From Beroe ovata (taxonomy: Eukaryota; Ctenophora; Nuda; Beroida; Beroidae), in assembly GCA_946803715.1 (NCBI GenBank), contig CAMPET010000035.1, forward strand, positions 221,020-233,441: DNA of 12,422 bases, in the 5' to 3' direction. How positions within the stretch are numbered: position 1 is the first letter of the stretch; every line of letters begins with the position of its first letter. The position numbers were made by a program, and so were the translations under genes. Of this stretch, positions 1 to 8,108 are shown in pieces. The notes beneath the pieces were generated by a model. The model was not told the origin of the DNA and searched no databases. It saw nothing but the letters and a program-made list of their open reading frames with translations.

Positions 1-201
1 AAACTGTCGGATTACCTGGACTTTCAGAATGATGTGAAGATGGAGAACATCAGGAAAGCTCTCGAGGAGGTCGAAGACGTGAGTTATGATATTGGTTTGT
101 GAGTACATCTTCGACTGAGGCTCAAATGTTAAATCGTGTATTCATTAGGTGCAGTGGTTTGAGGAAGCGAGCGTGAATGTAAACTTGACTCTTCAATTGT
201 T

Positions 202-257
<56 letters not shown>

Positions 258-2771
258 TTTTCTGCTGTTTCCTACGACTCGTAGGTTCCTACAGCTGACC
301 CTCCATNNNNNNNNNNNNNNNNNNNNNNNNNNNNNNNNNNNNNNNNNNNNNNNNNNNNNNNNNNNNNNNNNNNNNNNNNNNNNNNNNNNNNNNNNNNNNN
401 NNNNNNNNNNNNNNNNNNNNNNNNNNNNNNNNNNNNNNNNNNNNNNNNNNNNNNNNNNNNNNNNNNNNNNNNNNNNNNNNNNNNNNNNNNNNNNNNNNNN
501 NNNNNNNNNNNNNNNNNNNNNNNNNNNNNNNNNNNNNNNNNNNNNNNNNNNNNNNNNNNNNNNNNNNNNNNNNNNNNNNNNNNNNNNNNNNNNNNNNNNN
601 NNNNNNNNNNGCACACTGTAGCAATATCTGTTACAGAAAGACCTGGATGCTGTGAGGATTCTCGCGGAAGTGGAGAAGATGAGAGCTGAAGAGAAGGAGG
701 CACTCAAACGATACATAGCGGAAGACGAGGCTATACTGAAGGAGTATGTCACGAAGAACAAGTTGGATATGTCCTTCATCTCGCAGGAGATGGAGAAAGT
801 GCTCCGGGAGGAGCAGATGATGGATTCGTTCACCAGGAATGCGGAGCAGGAGCTCAAATCCATGTTCGATATTGTCCTGCAAGAGGGCAAGCAGGAACAC
901 CAGCTCTACAGTGAAATGGTGAGTGGGACATAGAGAGAGGGAGGAGGTGGCATGGTGAGTGCGAAAGAGGGAGAGGGGATGTGAAGTGGTGAGTTGGACA
1001 GAGGGAGGAGGTGAAGTGGTGAGTGGCGCAGAGGGAGAGAGAGGGAGGAGGTGGCATGGTGATTGGGACATAGAGGGAGAGGGAGGAGGTGGCATGGTGA
1101 GTTGGACAGAGAGACAGAGAGGAGGTGAAATGGTGAGGAGCGGGGTGAGAGGCGCAGAGGGAGAGAGGAGGTGAAATGGTGAATGGGACAGAGGGAGAGG
1201 GAGGAGGTGAAGTGGTGAGTGGGACAGAGAGAGAGAGGGGGGAGATGGTGAGTGGGACAGAGGGAGAGATGGAGGGAGGAGATGGAGGTGGCGTTGTGAG
1301 GAGCGGGTGAGTAACGTGGTAAATGGTGAGCATTAGTAAGGGCGTAACTACGATGGAAGATTGCCAGAATATTGATGTCATGAGTGAGTGTTTGCCATAG
1401 GAACTGGACTAGCTACAATAGTACAATGATGATCCGGGCATAATGAGTTCTACTTGCCAGGCTCGTAACGTGGAGGCGGACAAGAACAGGATGTTACAAA
1501 TGATACTGGATGACGAAACACTCCAGAGGAAAATGTTCATTACAGCACAACAGGAACAGGATAAGATGTACAGGGTGAGAACATCATTCATTGCACACAG
1601 GATCACAATATATATTACGTCCATTTAAAATCACTTAGGTAGTGTCGAGCTATCTTACAAGCATTACGAGCTATACAGCCGGTGAATTATAGTTGTAATG
1701 CGGGTGTTGTGTATGGTATTGCATGATGTAGAGTATATACCAGTACAATACATCCAGGTTGCTCTGTAATTACAACTTCAGCATCTGTTGTCGACTTAGA
1801 ACCATATACCACTGGTACCTATGACACCACAATCAAGAATCAAGATACATGGCCCGCCACCTCACTCAATTCAGTCCACATTTGTCAGCATGACACCATG
1901 AAACCAGCACTTGACACCTCTATACCGGTTAAACTAACCTACACTTTACCCTACTTGCCACAACTGTTTCATCACACATGAAAACACTGAGCTTTATCCC
2001 TCTGTAAAGTGTACGTGTACCTATAACAGTGTCACCCCGCAGGCACTATCGTCCCAGATAGAGAGTGTCCAGGAGAACCTCATGTTGCTCACTATCCTGG
2101 AGAACAAGCAGAAGGAGCTCCAATCGCATGTTATCGAGGATGTCAGGGCACAGCGCCAGGAAATGGCTGGTCTCCTCGCGTCTCTAATGGTGGCACAACA
2201 AGAGAGACGGCTGGAGTTGGAGGAGGCTGCACGACAGATAGAGGCTCAATACCAGGACGAGCTGGCTAATTTCTGGCTGTACCAGTATCAGATGCTCATG
2301 GCGAGTAAACCCTCCAGAGTGCTACAAGAGGAGGGGGAGGCTCTGAGAGCGGCTGCTAAAGTGGCAGATCTGGAGAAGCCACTTGATGACGATTATCAAG
2401 GACCTACGGTATGTGTAATCAACAGAGTTGCAATGTTTGAGTTGTCCGTGTTATTCATAAGTTCACCCCAACCTCCGCAGGATTTGCCGGATGCATGGAA
2501 GTCGACCCCCACTGCTCCGCCTGCAGAAGCCGCCACAGCGCCGCCTCTCTCCCCCAGCGCCACCCCGACAGAGAGCGGTGAAGTAGAGGGGGGCGCCACC
2601 ACGGTACACTCAGAGTCGGAGTGCTGTATCTGCCTGGATAAGGCGCCCGGTGTGGCATTCCTGCCGTGTGGTCACGTGTGTTGTTGTGTGGAGTGTGGCA
2701 TTGTCACAGTGTGTCCAATGTGTCGGGGTGACATCACTAGCAAAGTTAGACTCTTCTTCACGCAGAACTGA
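1..2771 (+). CDS. LRSAM1: LRSAM1-like RING E3 ubiquitin ligase, 3' part (5' end outside window)
   Basis: Exons read at 1-78, 637-918, 1461-1574, 2043-2408 and 2481-2771 (stop TGA 2769-2771). Every junction is GT-AG and phase 0, giving 376 visible residues; an exon could be hidden in the N gap. Residues 1-262 are charged, heptad-like coiled coil, with NFWLYQYQ followed by KPSRVLQEEG near 246-270. This closely resembles the segment just before the SAM domain of human LRSAM1 (recalled, not aligned). A PTAP motif (residues 290-293, bases 2508-2519) fits the TSG101-binding late-domain motif of LRSAM1. The C-terminal RING uses C328, C331, C343, H345, C349, C352, C358 and C361 (2622-2723), with the typical CGHVCCC run. 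Known family role: E3 ligase that ubiquitinates TSG101 and acts in endosomal sorting and xenophagy. Two oddities: there is no SAM domain between coiled coil and PTAP, and the C352-C358 spacing is one residue shorter than I recall for human. The N-terminal leucine-rich repeats lie upstream. The family call is firm; strict orthology is less sure. Confidence 0.88.
207..256. repeat. (TG)25 microsatellite in LRSAM1-like intron
   Basis: Perfect TG dinucleotide run of about 25 units in the first visible intron, 50 bases before the assembly gap. It produces spurious Cys/Val and His/Thr reading frames on the two strands. A polymorphic marker at most. Confidence 0.97.
307..610. other. Assembly gap (304 N) inside an intron
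   Basis: Run of N between the exon ending at 78 and the exon starting at 637. The flanking exons are both phase 0 and read through sensibly, but a small phase-0 exon inside the gap cannot be excluded. The gap length may be an estimate. Confidence 0.99.
911..1330. repeat. Purine-rich minisatellite containing repeated splice-donor sequence
   Basis: Degenerate tandem repeat, unit about 30-40 bases, of the form ATGGTGAGTGGGACAGAG followed by GAG/GGA-rich sequence. It begins at the exon/intron boundary (exon ends 918). The exact string GGTGAGT occurs at 918 (the authentic donor), 954, 988, 1018, 1096, 1214, 1247 and 1306, with variants between. The repeat lies in the intron 919-1460. Its complement yields Pro/Ser/His-rich open frames that are not genes. 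Confidence 0.93.
2409..2480 (+). other. 72-base in-frame, stop-free intron of the LRSAM1-like gene
   Basis: Donor gtatgt at 2409 and acceptor ctccgcag ending at 2480. The length is 24 codons with no stop in the host frame, so retention would add 24 residues between coiled coil and PTAP motif without a frameshift. I treat it as an intron because both splice sites are good and the encoded stretch resembles nothing in the family. Confidence 0.75.
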
Positions 2772-4447
2772 CGTGTGTTTGGTACTGGGTGTGTAATGAG
2801 GTATTGCATAGTATAGCTGCTCTGCTGTATTCAATAGAGTTTACACTGTGTATACTGTGTAGTGTGCGGCCATGTATAATACCTGTTAAGTCAGGATTTT
2901 AACTCATACAATTCGTATAGCAACGCCAGACTTTCTTATGTTTTTATATGCTTCGTATAATCTTTTTAGCTGGTAAGAGTCAAGTAAAGAACAATCTTGA
3001 ATGATCAGTGACCCTAATGCAGAAACGATGATTTTGCCATTTTCTAGTGAGGATCAAATCACCGAAATCAAACGAGATAATTCACGCATAGATTATAGTG
3101 TTATGTGTATTATTGACAGAGCTTTTTCAATAGCGTAATCGAATAAAGAGTCTTATCTGCAGTAATTCTGTGCCATGTATGCTGTTGATTTGTGCTAATT
3201 TGTAAATTCTAATGATTTGATTCAAAATAAAATAATGTTTACGATTGGTATTCACGCATAAAAATTTCAACTTTTGCTTTTGCTTTGGTTCACATTTCAC
3301 TGATAATGACTGTGCCATTTCATTAACTGATTACGTAATCTCTATTATTCTTGGAGTTGTATGATGCAACTCTCCAAATTGAATAGTTCTTCACTATCAA
3401 AAGATCAAATTGCAGTTAATTTCATAAACCTCTTCACTGTGTTTAGAATGTGACAAGCTTTGATGTGAAGACAACTGTATCGAACTGCTATCAGGTACTA
3501 TATTGCTGTTCGGAGAATTATCGATAGGTTTGTGTTCAAAATATGTTCATGAGGTTAGGTTCAATTATACTCTACTTACTGCATTCGTGATAACGTTCTA
3601 TTGTTATTCAGTGTTACCTATTACTGAATTGTGTAATTGTAGTAGTTTGTAATGTATACTGCATTGTGTACTGCTGAAAGCTACAAAGACTTAATGTACA
3701 CATTTGTTGTACACATTTTGCAATGTATAATACCTGCTCTGTTTATTTAGCTCACTTTCTTGTAGTTCAGAATCGTGCTGGTTTTAGCAGTTTCGATTAA
3801 TTTCAATCATTTTCCGAAATATTAGAATATATTGCTGCACTTCTAATATATTACATGACTGTTACTGTTTAAAAAACTCTCTTGTACTTACATTTAATGA
3901 AACAAGTCACTGGGGTACACGACCCGTACCCGGCTAGCGTCAATGATCGTATTTCACGATAGTAGTTACACTCGTTCAGTGTATTTCATGTGCACTTGAT
4001 ATTGTACATGAAGTACATAACACTGATTGATTCTTCAACTTGTTGTGAACGGATTTGTATGTGTTTGATATTTCATAGCCATGTCAGACTAAGCTCTTGA
4101 CATCATGATGTAATTCGTATTTTATGTAACGCGCGAAGATACAATCCAGAGTACTGATGCGCGTTGGAATAATTACGGTGCGCGCGCACAGTGATATTAA
4201 TTGCATGCATGATTTCCATTTTAGAATTTCCATTTCAGGATTTATTATTTTGTACGACCGATTCTTGGTGGCATTTCGTTTATTTCTGGTTCTTGATTTT
4301 CCCACAGTTCATTATTTCATATTTCACTCTTTGATTCTGAATAACCGCACCTATCTACAATAGGATATCTATGCTGACTGCTGTCTCATGCGATCCACTA
4401 TAAGTGGTAAGTGGAACATGAAGTTGACAATGACGAGCTTCACTGTC
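2772..4447. other. 3' UTR of LRSAM1-like gene and A-T-rich intergenic spacer
   Basis: No convincing exon on either strand. Candidate polyadenylation signals for the upstream gene are AATAAA at 3142-3147 and 3226-3231. The last ~300 bases before LEPROT hold a small CpG-rich patch (about 4128-4190) with a perfect palindrome, GTGCGCGCGCAC, at 4178-4189. This is a plausible promoter-proximal region for the next gene, but I see no clear TATA box. Confidence 0.6.
3142..3147 (+). terminator. Candidate polyadenylation signal AATAAA of LRSAM1-like gene
   Basis: First canonical AATAAA after the TGA at 2769-2771, giving a 3' UTR of roughly 0.4 kb. A second AATAAA at 3226-3231 is an equally good alternative. 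Confidence 0.5.
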
Positions 4448-6264
4448 ATGGTATCGTCCATCTTCTCCTCTCAATTTTGTGACACTCTCCAATCTCTATC
4501 AGGTATTATTGGGCTCTCTTTCTCTCTATCTGTCGGTGTACTACTACTTACTCTTGGTTGTGCTCTATACAGGTACCACTTTATAACTTCTTATCGATAA
4601 CCAATCTTGTGTCAATTAATGTGCATTCTCAAAAAACTTCTTATTTTCAGCAACTGGTGGCCTGCATTTGTCTGTGAGTTGTCAAAATTGAGACACGATT
4701 GAGCTATCATCAATCTTGACACTAATATCAATTGACACCCGTCATCATATTTCAGTGATATTCTACATTCTAGCCCCTATCCCGTACACGCTAGCCCGTC
4801 GTTACAGTGAGACATCGTATAGTGGTGGGAACTGTGGTCTCGAAGTTGCTCTATTTGTCACAGCTACGCTTGTTATCTCCGCTTACGGTATGTTTGACAC
4901 CGTCTTGACACAGTTCATGTAATAATGTACATTCATCATGTGTATTGTCATTAGTAATCATGTGAATTGTCATTAGTAATCATGTGTAATGTGTATTGTC
5001 ATTAGTAATCATGTGTATTGTCATTAGTAATCATGTGTATTGTCATTAGTAATCATGTGTTGAAACAGCTTTTATATTGTGTATAGATGACGACAGCATG
5101 TCATGTGATAAACAATGTAGTGACTAGTGTCACACATGATAGAGAATTTGTACATTGTTAACTTAACATATGTGTACACTGTATATGGTAAGCTTTTGAT
5201 TCAGTGAACATATTTCTGCCATTGTTATGAAGATGCGGGTATAGTTCTCTTTGTTTGAGAGAATTATTCAAGATGAGACCTTCTCATGTTGAACGAACGT
5301 CACCCTGCCCTTACGATAAGCGAGCATGTTAACGACATATTGCATCATGTGTTTGTACTGTGTATTCAGTGTTGCGGTAATTTGATATTGCTTTCAACAG
5401 ATACGACGATGACAACAAGTTTCTTGTTTCTTCTGACAAATTTGCATCCACCCTTTTGAATCTTTTTTGCGAGTCATATTTCCCTGTCATAGAAGGCATA
5501 CAAACGCTCTACCATCTTACTGTAGGTAACTTGGTTGATATCTAGGACGAGTAGTGTTGTAACGGACATTTTACTGCAGAATAAAACCAAGCGTTGATCA
5601 ACGCTTCGTTTTATTGCAACAGTAAAATCCTATACATAATCAGTCTTACTGTAGCGGTGCTCAATTAACTCCCGTTGTATAATAGTGTACAATATTGGTC
5701 GATAGTGAGTCTAATTCATCACGTTTCCTCCCATCCTTTGATTATATTGCCCTTATATGGAATGATTGCTGTACCATGGCTCTTGAATTACTCAGTAGTT
5801 TTAGTTGTTAGTAGCTGGATATAATATCAGCATATTGCTCACGCCAGCAGCAGTATTTTGTAGCAGTATGTGTGTTGACGCCACTGCTTCACAGTTTATA
5901 TTGATTCCCACGTGTTTACTGTGTATCACCATGCTATTCTCTATGAGTAACAATACAATGATATTATATAATCGTCATATTACTGTTTATATTATCTGTA
6001 TTTCTGATCATGCTACGTTGTTTCAGGATTGATTTTAGTGCTAGCCCATTCGCAAACTGTGAGTCAACTAATGTCTATTGAGCTTTTGATAATGCTTGAC
6101 CATAGATATCGAACTAGACTGATTTAACGAATCCTCAAAATTATGAGCTTGATCGCCGCCAGATTGAAAGAGGAGCTCTCTGGCTACTTATTGGAGCAGA
6201 CACTGTCATATTCAGCACTATACTCGCTTACTTCATCATTTTCAACGACGACGACGACTTCTAG
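4448..6264 (+). CDS. LEPROT: LEPROT/Vps55-family endosomal tetraspan membrane protein, complete
   Basis: Exons 4448-4572, 4651-4673, 4756-4887, 6027-6058 and 6163-6264 (stop TAG 6262-6264) join in phases 2, 1, 1, 0 to give 137 residues; human LEPROT has 131. All introns are GT-AG. Family landmarks: SLSG-x2-GLSF (residues 16-25), GCALY (37-41), WWPAFVLIFYILAPIP (44-59), a SAYG-x-ILVLA stretch (91-100), VIFSTILAYFIIF (118-130) and the acidic C-terminus DDDDF. From SAYG to the end it aligns with human LEPROT without gaps. Four hydrophobic helices lie at about 17-41, 44-66, 78-103 and 110-131. Known role: Vps55/OB-RGRP proteins act in late-endosome-to-vacuole/lysosome sorting, and LEPROT lowers surface levels of leptin and growth-hormone receptors. 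Start chosen at 4448 (G at -3 and +4, family-like length); in-frame ATGs at 4388, 4418 and 4430 remain possible. TM1 is about eight residues longer than in human. LEPROT versus LEPROTL1 cannot be decided. Confidence 0.88.
4651..4673 (+). other. LEPROT: 23-base micro-exon of the LEPROT-like gene
   Basis: Acceptor ttattttcag ends at 4650 and donor gtgagt starts at 4674. The exon completes a Ser codon, encodes NWWPAFV and starts a Leu codon. It supplies the WPxFV start of TM2 that human LEPROT has, and both flanking phases (2 in, 1 out) fit. Simple ORF calling misses it. Confidence 0.88.
4935..5060. repeat. 22-base tandem repeat, about 5.4 copies
   Basis: The unit begins atcatgtgtattgtc and ends attagta. 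Copies lie at 4935-4956, 4957-4978, 4979-5007 (with a 7-base internal duplication), 5008-5029, 5030-5051 and a partial at 5052-5060. They abut without spacers, so this is a minisatellite and not a CRISPR array. Confidence 0.95.
5569..5627. repeat. 59-base near-perfect inverted repeat (intronic hairpin)
   Basis: Arms 5569-5597 and 5598-5627 meet at a GATC centre. They pair through GCGTTGATC, an AATAAAAC/GTTTTATT block and the outer TTTTACTG/CAGTAAAA, with one mismatch and a small bulge. There is no loop, so it could form a cruciform or RNA hairpin. It could be a tiny MITE-like element; I see no convincing target-site duplication. AATAAA at 5580-5585 lies inside the left arm. Confidence 0.85.
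6027..6058 (+). other. LEPROT: 32-base small exon of the LEPROT-like gene
   Basis: Acceptor tgtttcag ends at 6026 and donor gtgagt starts at 6059. It completes the Gly of SAYG and encodes LILVLAHSQT, matching the FPVILAR-type segment of human LEPROT position by position, and it sits 1,139 bases from the preceding exon. Confidence 0.85.
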
Positions 6265-6280
6265 ACTCTCATCGTGACTC

Positions 6281-7556
6281 ATGGACAGTTCTAAGAAGAT
6301 GGCACCAGCAAGTGTAAACGTGTTTCTATTCGTGCCCAACATAATCGGATATGTGAGAATTGTACTCATGTTCATAGCGTTCTACTACATGACAAACCCT
6401 GCCAAGTACCAGTTCACTGTGGCGTGTTACATGATCAGTCAACTGCTCGATGCGTTTGATGGGCATGCTGCCAGAATGCTCGGGCAGACATCCAAACTGG
6501 GAGCTATGTTGGATATGCTGACTGACAGGTGAGCTCATCAGTGAAAGACGAATTTATGTTGAAACATCCGGGTGTTTGTTGTCGAGATCCAGGTTTCACA
6601 TGATATTAATGAACACCCGATATAATCGCCACGGATACATCTGTTCACCATGGTTACACGTGTTCACCATGGTTACACTTGTTCACTATGGTTACACCTG
6701 TTCACCTGGTTACACCTGGTTGCACCTGTTCCGGTACCCACTCAGGTATTCTACTCACAATGACCACACCTAGGTGTAGTACTCTCGGATTGGTCATGGG
6801 CCTAGGAATCCTCTATCCTGATTGGTTCTTCTTCTTCCAGTGTTACGCAGTGCTTGATATCGCCTCACACTGGCTCCACCTTACTGCCTCCCACTACTCT
6901 GGTTCGTGTGTGTGCTGGTCACGTGGTCCGTCTTGGTAGCGCGTTCCATAGTGCCTGTTATCACGTGACCAACACGTGGTGTTATGACACCGATATTACA
7001 GGTGCTACATCCCACAAGCAGATTGATCTCTCTGCTAACCCAGTCCTCTACTACTACTACCAGAATAGGACGGTCCTATTTTCCATGTGTGCAGGTACGT
7101 CCATCAACATCTAAACCAACATTCATGTTTGAAATTCACTTCAAAATCCAGTGTCTCCTCTGACTACCGTTTTTACCCCCTCCAGGTAATGAGTTGTTTT
7201 TCGCTCTCCTCTACCTCATGAGGTTCAGCGTGGGTCCCACAATTGCCGGTTACAACCTCTTCCACACCCTCCTAGTGATCTGTACTCCAATCATGGCACT
7301 CAAGGTAGGAGAGTTTGTGGACCGTAGAAAAAGTGTTCCCTATATATCTAGCAAAAACATGCAAATATTTCCCGAAATCACTCAGATGTAAATCACTCAG
7401 TTAGCGGTTAACTGGGAGATATTTGATATACATTGCTATTTTTAGCAAATGACTAATGTTACTGTGTTTCAGAGTGTCATATCGTTGGTGCAACTATATG
7501 CTGCTGCCAACAACATTGTTGCTGTAGACACCGAGGAACATTCTAGGACAAAGTAG
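6281..7556 (+). CDS. CDIPT: Phosphatidylinositol synthase (CDP-diacylglycerol--inositol 3-phosphatidyltransferase), complete
   Basis: Exons 6281-6528, 6774-6901, 7002-7094, 7186-7304 and 7473-7556 (stop TAG 7554-7556) join in phases 2, 1, 1, 0 to give 223 residues (human 213). It makes phosphatidylinositol from CDP-diacylglycerol and myo-inositol in the ER membrane. The CDP-alcohol phosphotransferase motif is complete: D57-x2-D60-G61-x2-A64-R65-x8-G74-x3-D78-x3-D82, with D82 the expected catalytic base. Animal CDIPT landmarks follow in order: LLDAFDGHAAR, GAMLDMLTDRCST, LDIASHWLHL, SHKQIDLSANPVL, CAGNELFF, FSVGP and a final SVISLVQLYAAANN amphipathic/TM segment, with a polar tail. A TGA at 6275-6277, in frame, blocks upstream extension. 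A second in-frame ATG (6299, codon 7) has a better context (A at -3, G at +4) and gives a more family-like N-terminus. The intron 2 donor (gttcgt) is weak. Only 16 bases separate it from the LEPROT stop. Confidence 0.95.
6642..6730. repeat. 19-base tandem repeat in CDIPT intron 1
   Basis: Four adjoining copies of tgttcaccatggttacacc at 6642-6660, 6661-6679, 6680-6698 and 6699-6716 (one base short), then a degenerate tail to about 6730. It lies wholly in the intron 6529-6773, just upstream of the acceptor at 6773. Confidence 0.94.
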
Positions 7557-7585
7557 CGGCTTGGTATCATGAGTGGTGTCATGCG

Positions 7586-7612
7586 TGGTGTCATGAGTCA
7601 GTGCTGACACCA
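7586..7612 (+). other. Stem-loop in the CDIPT 3' UTR
   Basis: TGGTGTCA (7586-7593) and TGACACCA (7605-7612) form a perfect 8-base stem with an 11-base loop, starting 30 bases after the stop. A direct 12-base repeat (7571-7582, 7583-7594) supplies a second TGGTGTCA that could compete for the same 3' arm. No function can be assigned. Confidence 0.5.
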
Positions 7613-7806
7613 ATCTGTGAGGTTCACGTAATCCCCACTTTTCCGTTCTGCACATTTACGTCAGGGCACACCCAGCTATGTTGCAAGCTGTTATCCATGT
7701 GGACACATATTATAATGCTCTACTGAAATGCTCATACGCTAGATAGTGGACTACCGATGCAATACTATTATACTGCATGATCAAATATAACTTACGAATA
7801 AGGAAC

Positions 7807-7812
7807 AATAAA
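7807..7812 (+). terminator. Candidate polyadenylation signal AATAAA of CDIPT
   Basis: First AATAAA after the CDIPT stop, giving a 3' UTR of about 0.25-0.3 kb. By eye it is also the first AATAAA after the LEPROT stop at 6264, which makes it a possible 3' end for both genes. Confidence 0.6.
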
Positions 7813-8108
7813 GCAATTTAATGATCACTAATCAGCCATGATATGGACATGTGTATTCCTGAGATTCTGATGGTGATAACTCGAAATTTGGAGGGATACA
7901 TCCTTCCTTACACTTGACGCTTCAGCACTTCCTTATTTCAACCTCACTTTCCATTGTATTATTACTATTTGCTGTTATCTGGTTTATTGTTATTCTTTAT
8001 GTATTCGCCTATAGATAAGAATATGGATAAGGGTGATGTTAATGAACAGGTTTAGAAACTTCTTTGACACATTCAAATGCCATATGATTGTATTTGTATG
8101 ATATGATT
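7813..8108. other. Non-coding spacer downstream of CDIPT
   Basis: A-T-rich sequence with no exon, RNA gene or repeat that I can support. It ends where the first copy of the duplicated block begins. Confidence 0.6.

Larger units (their letters stand above)
4888..6026 (+). other. Long repeat-bearing third intron of the LEPROT-like gene
   Basis: At 1,139 bases this intron is over ten times longer than the other three in the gene (78, 82 and 104). It holds a 22-base tandem repeat (4935-5060), a long near-perfect palindrome (5569-5627) with an AATAAA in one arm, and no exon I can recognise. The 75-codon open frame starting at 5805 matches nothing I recognise, apart from its run into the true exon at 6027. 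Confidence 0.75.

Noticed and set aside
208-703. Open frames running through the N block, with Cys/Val or His/Thr runs
   Set aside because: They exist only because N codons are read through and because of the TG microsatellite.
631-1381. Minus-strand Pro/Ser/His-rich open frames (631-1095 and 854-1381)
   Set aside because: They are the antisense of an LRSAM1-like exon and of the purine-rich minisatellite; composition comes from the repeat.
4935-5060. CRISPR-like array of 22-base repeats
   Set aside because: Units abut with no unique spacers, and the context is a eukaryotic intron.
5805-6032. 75-codon frame in the third LEPROT intron
   Set aside because: Its end overlaps the true 32-base exon in another frame; the rest has no family features.
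6184-6538. Minus-strand frames opposite LEPROT exon 5 and CDIPT exon 1
   Set aside because: They are shadows of strongly conserved plus-strand coding sequence.
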